This document shows, piece after piece, positions 61,131-64,000 of a stretch of 64,000 nt of DNA. Below the pieces are notes generated by a model, which saw only the letters and a list, made by a program, of their open reading frames with translations, was not told the origin of the DNA and ran no database searches. The DNA is from Flavobacterium sp. N1736 (GTDB taxonomy: Bacteria > Bacteroidota > Bacteroidia > Flavobacteriales > Flavobacteriaceae): assembly GCF_025947065.1 (NCBI RefSeq), contig NZ_CP109994.1, forward strand, positions 3,720,001-3,784,000, written 5' to 3'. A program made the position numbers and the translations under genes. Position 1 is the stretch's first letter. Each line of letters opens with the position of its first letter.

Positions 61131-61380
61131 AATTTGTCAATTAATTCATTATCGTAAATGAGCGATGACATCAGATCTACGTTGTTTTCAATTGGCAAAA
61201 CTAGATGTTATATGATTTTTTAATCGCCAGAAAAAGTTCTTAAAACAAAAGAATAAGACATTTTTATACAGACAAATCTATATTTTCAAGGTATCAACTA
61301 CTTTTTACGATATCAAGATTGTACTGTGATCAACTAAAAAAGTCTCGTTGAAATTTATAGTAAAAGGAAATAAAGAGAAT
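61131..61380. other. Gene-free spacer upstream of the ArsR gene
   Basis: About 250 AT-rich bases with no open frame of note. A -7 box (61196-61203) is the only signal I can support here. Confidence 0.5.
61196..61203 (-). promoter_or_regulatory. -7 promoter box of the ArsR-family gene
   Basis: Read leftwards the sequence is TAGTTTTG, fitting TAnnTTTG, 66 bases before the ATG. Confidence 0.4.
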
Positions 61381-61382
61381 TG

Positions 61383-61477
61383 CACGCAGATTCTACAGAT
61401 TTAAGTAGATTTTTATTTAAAGTTATATGAATCAAAAATTGATCAAACAAATCTGCTTAAATCTGTAAATCTGCGTG
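61383..61477. repeat. Palindrome built from CAGATT units
   Basis: The left arm at 61383-61412 (CACGCAGATTCTACAGATTT...) pairs with 61449-61477 (...AAATCTGTAAATCTGCGTG) with one bulge and one mismatch. It lies just after the lycopene cyclase stop (leftward gene end at 61489) and may serve as its terminator. Confidence 0.75.
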
Positions 61478-61488
61478 AAACAAAATTT

Positions 61489-62679
61489 TTATCTAAATAT
61501 AACCCCAAACAAAGCCTTAATAAATGGCACTTTTGGACATTTTAAAATCACTTGAAGATCTTCGATTAAGTTCGTTTCTTCATCCAGAAACTTAAAAATC
61601 AAAGCAGGATTTCCATTTCTGAATAATGAAGAAAAAACACCACTTCCGGATTCATTATGGCGATGAAGAATATCCAAAAGCAATAAATCGTAAAACCAAA
61701 ATCTGTTTTTTTTATAAAACTTTGTCATCCTGAGTGATCCCGAAACTTTGGGAGAAGGAGTTTTACGCTCAAGAAACTTCACTAATTCAGATGATTTTTT
61801 GTCCGAATTTCTAAAAGTATAACCTGTACTTGCCTTTGTCCAACCGCCGGCAGTTCCAATATTCAGAACTCGTTTCGTGTTTTTTTCCCAAAAAGGATAA
61901 CATGTCATTGGAATACTTCCCTGCTCCTTTTCTATAATTTCATATTGCAGAACGCCGAATTGCTCCAGATAAATTTGAATTTCATTTTCATATTCTTCTT
62001 TTGGAAGCAGGTTTTCTGAAAACAAAGTATATTCTACTAAAGCTTCGCTTTTAGAAGTTGGCAAAACATACATAAAACGCGTATTGCCTTTTTGTTCAAC
62101 TGAAAAATCCATAAAAGTTGCTTCTTCAGGATTGAAATTTTCATTTTCAGTTTTTACAAACCAGCCCACAAAATGTTGTTGCAAAACCGGATATTTAGTC
62201 TGACTTAGAGCAAATGTTTTGGTATAAATACTGTTGAATAAATAATCGCAAGTGTATCGATTTGCTTCCGTACCAACAAAAACATGGGTTTCGAGTTCGT
62301 TAATATCCGTTACTTTTTCGTTTAGAAAAATAATATTTGAATATTTTGAAACTTCTTCAAAAACAAAATTGTAAAAATCTAATCCTCGAATTTGATTGTA
62401 TTGGTAAGGCTTCAACGCTAAATTGCGTTTAAAATCTTCATTGGCAAATAAAGCCGAATCCCATCTTTTAGAAATAACAGAATCCCAGATTGTTTCTTCT
62501 TTTGCCCAAAAACACCAGGTTCGGTCATTGCTTTTCTTTTGATTTTCATCTAAAAGCAAAATTGACTTATCTGCAAACTTTCCGGACAAAGCCATTTTAT
62601 AAACGGTCATTAAAGCAGCCAAACCCGTTCCGGTAAAAATGTAGTCGAAGTGTTTTATTTGCGAAGAATTCATCTTCAA
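61489..62679 (-). CDS. crtY: Lycopene beta-cyclase (CrtY type)
   Basis: A 396-residue flavoprotein-like cyclase that closes the beta-ionone rings of lycopene to make beta-carotene. The dinucleotide loop is DYIFTGTGLAALMTVYKM (GTGLAA at 17-22). NDRTWCFWAKEETIWDSVIS is the typical CrtY motif, and GSIPMTCYPFWEKNTKRVLN with IGTAGGWTKASTGYTF near the middle confirms it. It supports the yellow carotenoid (zeaxanthin-type) pigments of flavobacteria. It is not next to other crt genes here. A thioredoxin-like gene is 12 bases upstream on the same strand. Confidence 0.93.
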   Translation of the reverse strand: MKMNSSQIKHFDYIFTGTGLAALMTVYKMALSGKFADKSILLLDENQKKSNDRTWCFWAKEETIWDSVISKRWDSALFANEDFKRNLALKPYQYNQIRGLDFYNFVFEEVSKYSNIIFLNEKVTDINELETHVFVGTEANRYTCDYLFNSIYTKTFALSQTKYPVLQQHFVGWFVKTENENFNPEEATFMDFSVEQKGNTRFMYVLPTSKSEALVEYTLFSENLLPKEEYENEIQIYLEQFGVLQYEIIEKEQGSIPMTCYPFWEKNTKRVLNIGTAGGWTKASTGYTFRNSDKKSSELVKFLERKTPSPKVSGSLRMTKFYKKNRFWFYDLLLLDILHRHNESGSGVFSSLFRNGNPALIFKFLDEETNLIEDLQVILKCPKVPFIKALFGVIFR

Positions 62680-62691
62680 AAATAATGAATT

Positions 62692-63156
62692 TTATTCTTT
62701 TAGTTTTTCCAAAACAAGTTTAAAATCCTTTGCATTGAGGTAATTGCTGTATTGAAGAATGATTTCGTTTTTTTCATTCAACACACATAAAACCGGATAC
62801 ACAATTTGATTGTTCATTGTTCCTAATTGCAAAGCCAGTTCATGAACGCCAACATTATTTCCTGACGGCTGATATTTAAATGTTTGATCATTAAACGTTA
62901 TATTCCGTTTTTCCTCGGCATTAAAATCAATAAAATAGAAATTGGAATTCAGATCTTCAATAATTTCCTCATTCTTGAAAGTAGTGTTTTTCATTCTTTG
63001 ACAAAACTGACACCAATCGGTATGAATGAAAACGACTATTTTTTTCTTTTGAATTTGCTGCAAACTATCCACTTCCTCAAAAGATCGGCTTTTAAGTTGG
63101 CAGAATCCCGTTGAAGTAATTCCTAAAAAGAAGATCATTAAAGCCAGCTTTTTCAT
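62692..63156 (-). CDS. Exported thioredoxin-like protein
   Basis: A 154-residue protein with signal peptide MKKLALMIFFLGITSTGFCQ. It has a thioredoxin fold with the redox motif WCQFC (Cys49 and Cys52 in FIHTDWCQFCQRMK), followed by NTTFKNEEIIEDLNSNFYFI and a cis-Pro region near QIVYPVLCVLNE. This is the thioredoxin_7/DUF255-like kind, acting as a periplasmic thiol reductant or isomerase. It is 12 bases before crtY, so the two share a transcript. Confidence 0.88.
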   Translation of the reverse strand: MKKLALMIFFLGITSTGFCQLKSRSFEEVDSLQQIQKKKIVVFIHTDWCQFCQRMKNTTFKNEEIIEDLNSNFYFIDFNAEEKRNITFNDQTFKYQPSGNNVGVHELALQLGTMNNQIVYPVLCVLNEKNEIILQYSNYLNAKDFKLVLEKLKE

Positions 63157-63177
63157 TTGTTTTTGTTTTTATTTTTT

Positions 63178-63285
63178 GCCACAGATTTCACAGATTAAAA
63201 AGATTTAAACCGAATGTCATCCTGAGAATGTTATAAAAAATTTAAACGCTGTAATAAAATCCTTTTAATCTGTGAAATCTGTGGC
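63178..63285. repeat. Palindrome of CACAGATTT units between TonB receptor and thioredoxin genes
   Basis: GCCACAGATTTCACAGATTA (from 63178) and its complement ending at 63285 match at 24 of 25 positions, with a 58-base interior. It belongs to the same dispersed repeat family as 61383-61477. It may act as terminator for the receptor gene. Confidence 0.8.
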
Positions 63286-63295
63286 ATTAAACTTT

Positions 63296-64000
63296 TTACC
63301 TCAAAGTATATCGCAATCCAAAAAATCCCCGAATAGTTTGGTTTTGTCCGTAAACATAAGTGGTATCAAAAGTTAAACCATAAGGATTATCAGGTGTTAC
63401 CACTACTTTTCCTGCTGAATCATATTGCACATTTTTATCAAAAGGATCATTCGTTCTTGAAATCAAAAACGGATTATTTTGCTTTGGTGTAAAATTCAAC
63501 AGATTCTTGATTCCGCCATAAAGTTCAAAATTCTTCCATCCGGAATAGGTGAACTGAATATTCTGAATACTATACCAAGGCGATTTCGGACTTCTCGGAT
63601 CTAAATCGCTCAATAAAGGCAAATTCATTGGGCTGTAAACATTTCCTGTATAATCTAACAATAAATTTAGCGATTCTATTTTATACGAAATACTCCAAGT
63701 TGCCGTGAAATTCTCTGTTAAAAAAGGTCTTTCAGATACGCCGTTTTCGACATTCTTATTATCTAAAACCGTAGCGCCTAAAATCATTTTTAAACCCATC
63801 GGAAAATTAACATCTACATTCGCGCTTATTCCCTGGCTTATCGCATATCCGTTGATATTGTCATAAATGATTTTGTTAGGATCCGTTTCATAATCGGAAA
63901 TAATTTTATTGCTGAATCTTGTATAAAAAGCCGTAGTTTCAATTCCGATAAAAGTGCCATTCGTAAAGTTTATCTTTTGAATATAATTCAGATTTGCATT
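63296..64000 (-). CDS. TonB-dependent receptor, C-terminal part (truncated by window edge)
   Basis: The last 234 residues of an outer-membrane TonB-dependent receptor. The frame is open to base 64000, so the start lies beyond the window; a Met at 63799 is internal. The segment shows repeated barrel strands (NYIQKINFTNGTFIGIETTA, WSISYKIESLNLLLDYTGNV, IQFTYSGWKNFELYGGIKNL) and the late-barrel LLNFTPKQNNPF. It ends in the characteristic C-terminal strand GFFGLRYTLR. The substrate (siderophore, vitamin or glycan) cannot be told from this part. Confidence 0.88.
   Translation of the reverse strand, partial: NANLNYIQKINFTNGTFIGIETTAFYTRFSNKIISDYETDPNKIIYDNINGYAISQGISANVDVNFPMGLKMILGATVLDNKNVENGVSERPFLTENFTATWSISYKIESLNLLLDYTGNVYSPMNLPLLSDLDPRSPKSPWYSIQNIQFTYSGWKNFELYGGIKNLLNFTPKQNNPFLISRTNDPFDKNVQYDSAGKVVVTPDNPYGLTFDTTYVYGQNQTIRGFFGLRYTLR

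Overview
The window is AT-rich chromosomal DNA from a gliding Bacteroidota bacterium, most likely a Flavobacterium. The evidence is gldH, a PorP/SprF protein, type A and type B Por-secretion (T9SS) C-terminal domains, a TonB-dependent receptor, a CrtY-type lycopene cyclase, and promoter boxes of the Bacteroidota form TAnnTTTG. No tRNA, rRNA, CRISPR array, phage or transposase gene is visible.

Layout. 1-906 is the 3' end of metG. 907-3235 is an accessory stretch almost without normal genes: a lone antitoxin-like mini-ORF, a long palindrome, a small unknown gene preceded by a foldable leader, and a 1.06-kb element made of six tandem ~181-bp palindromic units inside terminal inverted repeats. 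3236-12.6 kb holds an NfeD/flotillin pair, a DMT exporter, a HAD hydrolase coupled to a CAT-like acetyltransferase, an OmpA-family protein, a lipoprotein with a VDPI-repeat stalk, an unknown exported protein and ferritin. 12.6-31 kb is mostly housekeeping: a mini-SSB, a GNAT-nitrilase fusion with a zinc-ribbon protein and an M28 peptidase, a rhodanese/LysR divergent pair, a putative alkylation-repair neighbourhood (MGMT, DEDD exonuclease, AlkZ-like protein), an SpmAB-type membrane protein, class I fumarase, a PAS protein, DNA polymerase IV and a PPP-type phosphatase.

31.3-37.0 kb carries two tandem secreted M4 metallopeptidases; the second is broken by a single-base frameshift, and both have the same inverted repeat upstream. 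Then follow the two subunits of a 3-oxoacid CoA-transferase, a small palindromic element related to the one at 2 kb, and a ricT-like/gldH/PBP1A operon read leftwards. 43.9-52.6 kb is a 2565-residue T9SS type B surface protein with fourteen nearly identical 79-residue repeats, followed by its probable SprF-type outer-membrane partner. The right end has trhO, a three-gene RND efflux operon, a bacilliredoxin, an ArsR-type regulator, a lycopene cyclase with a thioredoxin-like protein, and the 3' end of a TonB-dependent receptor gene.

How the parts fit: the M4 peptidases and the giant repeat protein are T9SS cargo, GldH belongs to the gliding/T9SS apparatus, and the SprF-like protein is the expected helper for the type B cargo. 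The intergenic DNA is rich in several families of palindromic and short-period repeats. The most unusual is the nested palindrome family at 1915-2978 and 39067-39226, where the central hairpin appears to have flipped orientation in two of six copies.
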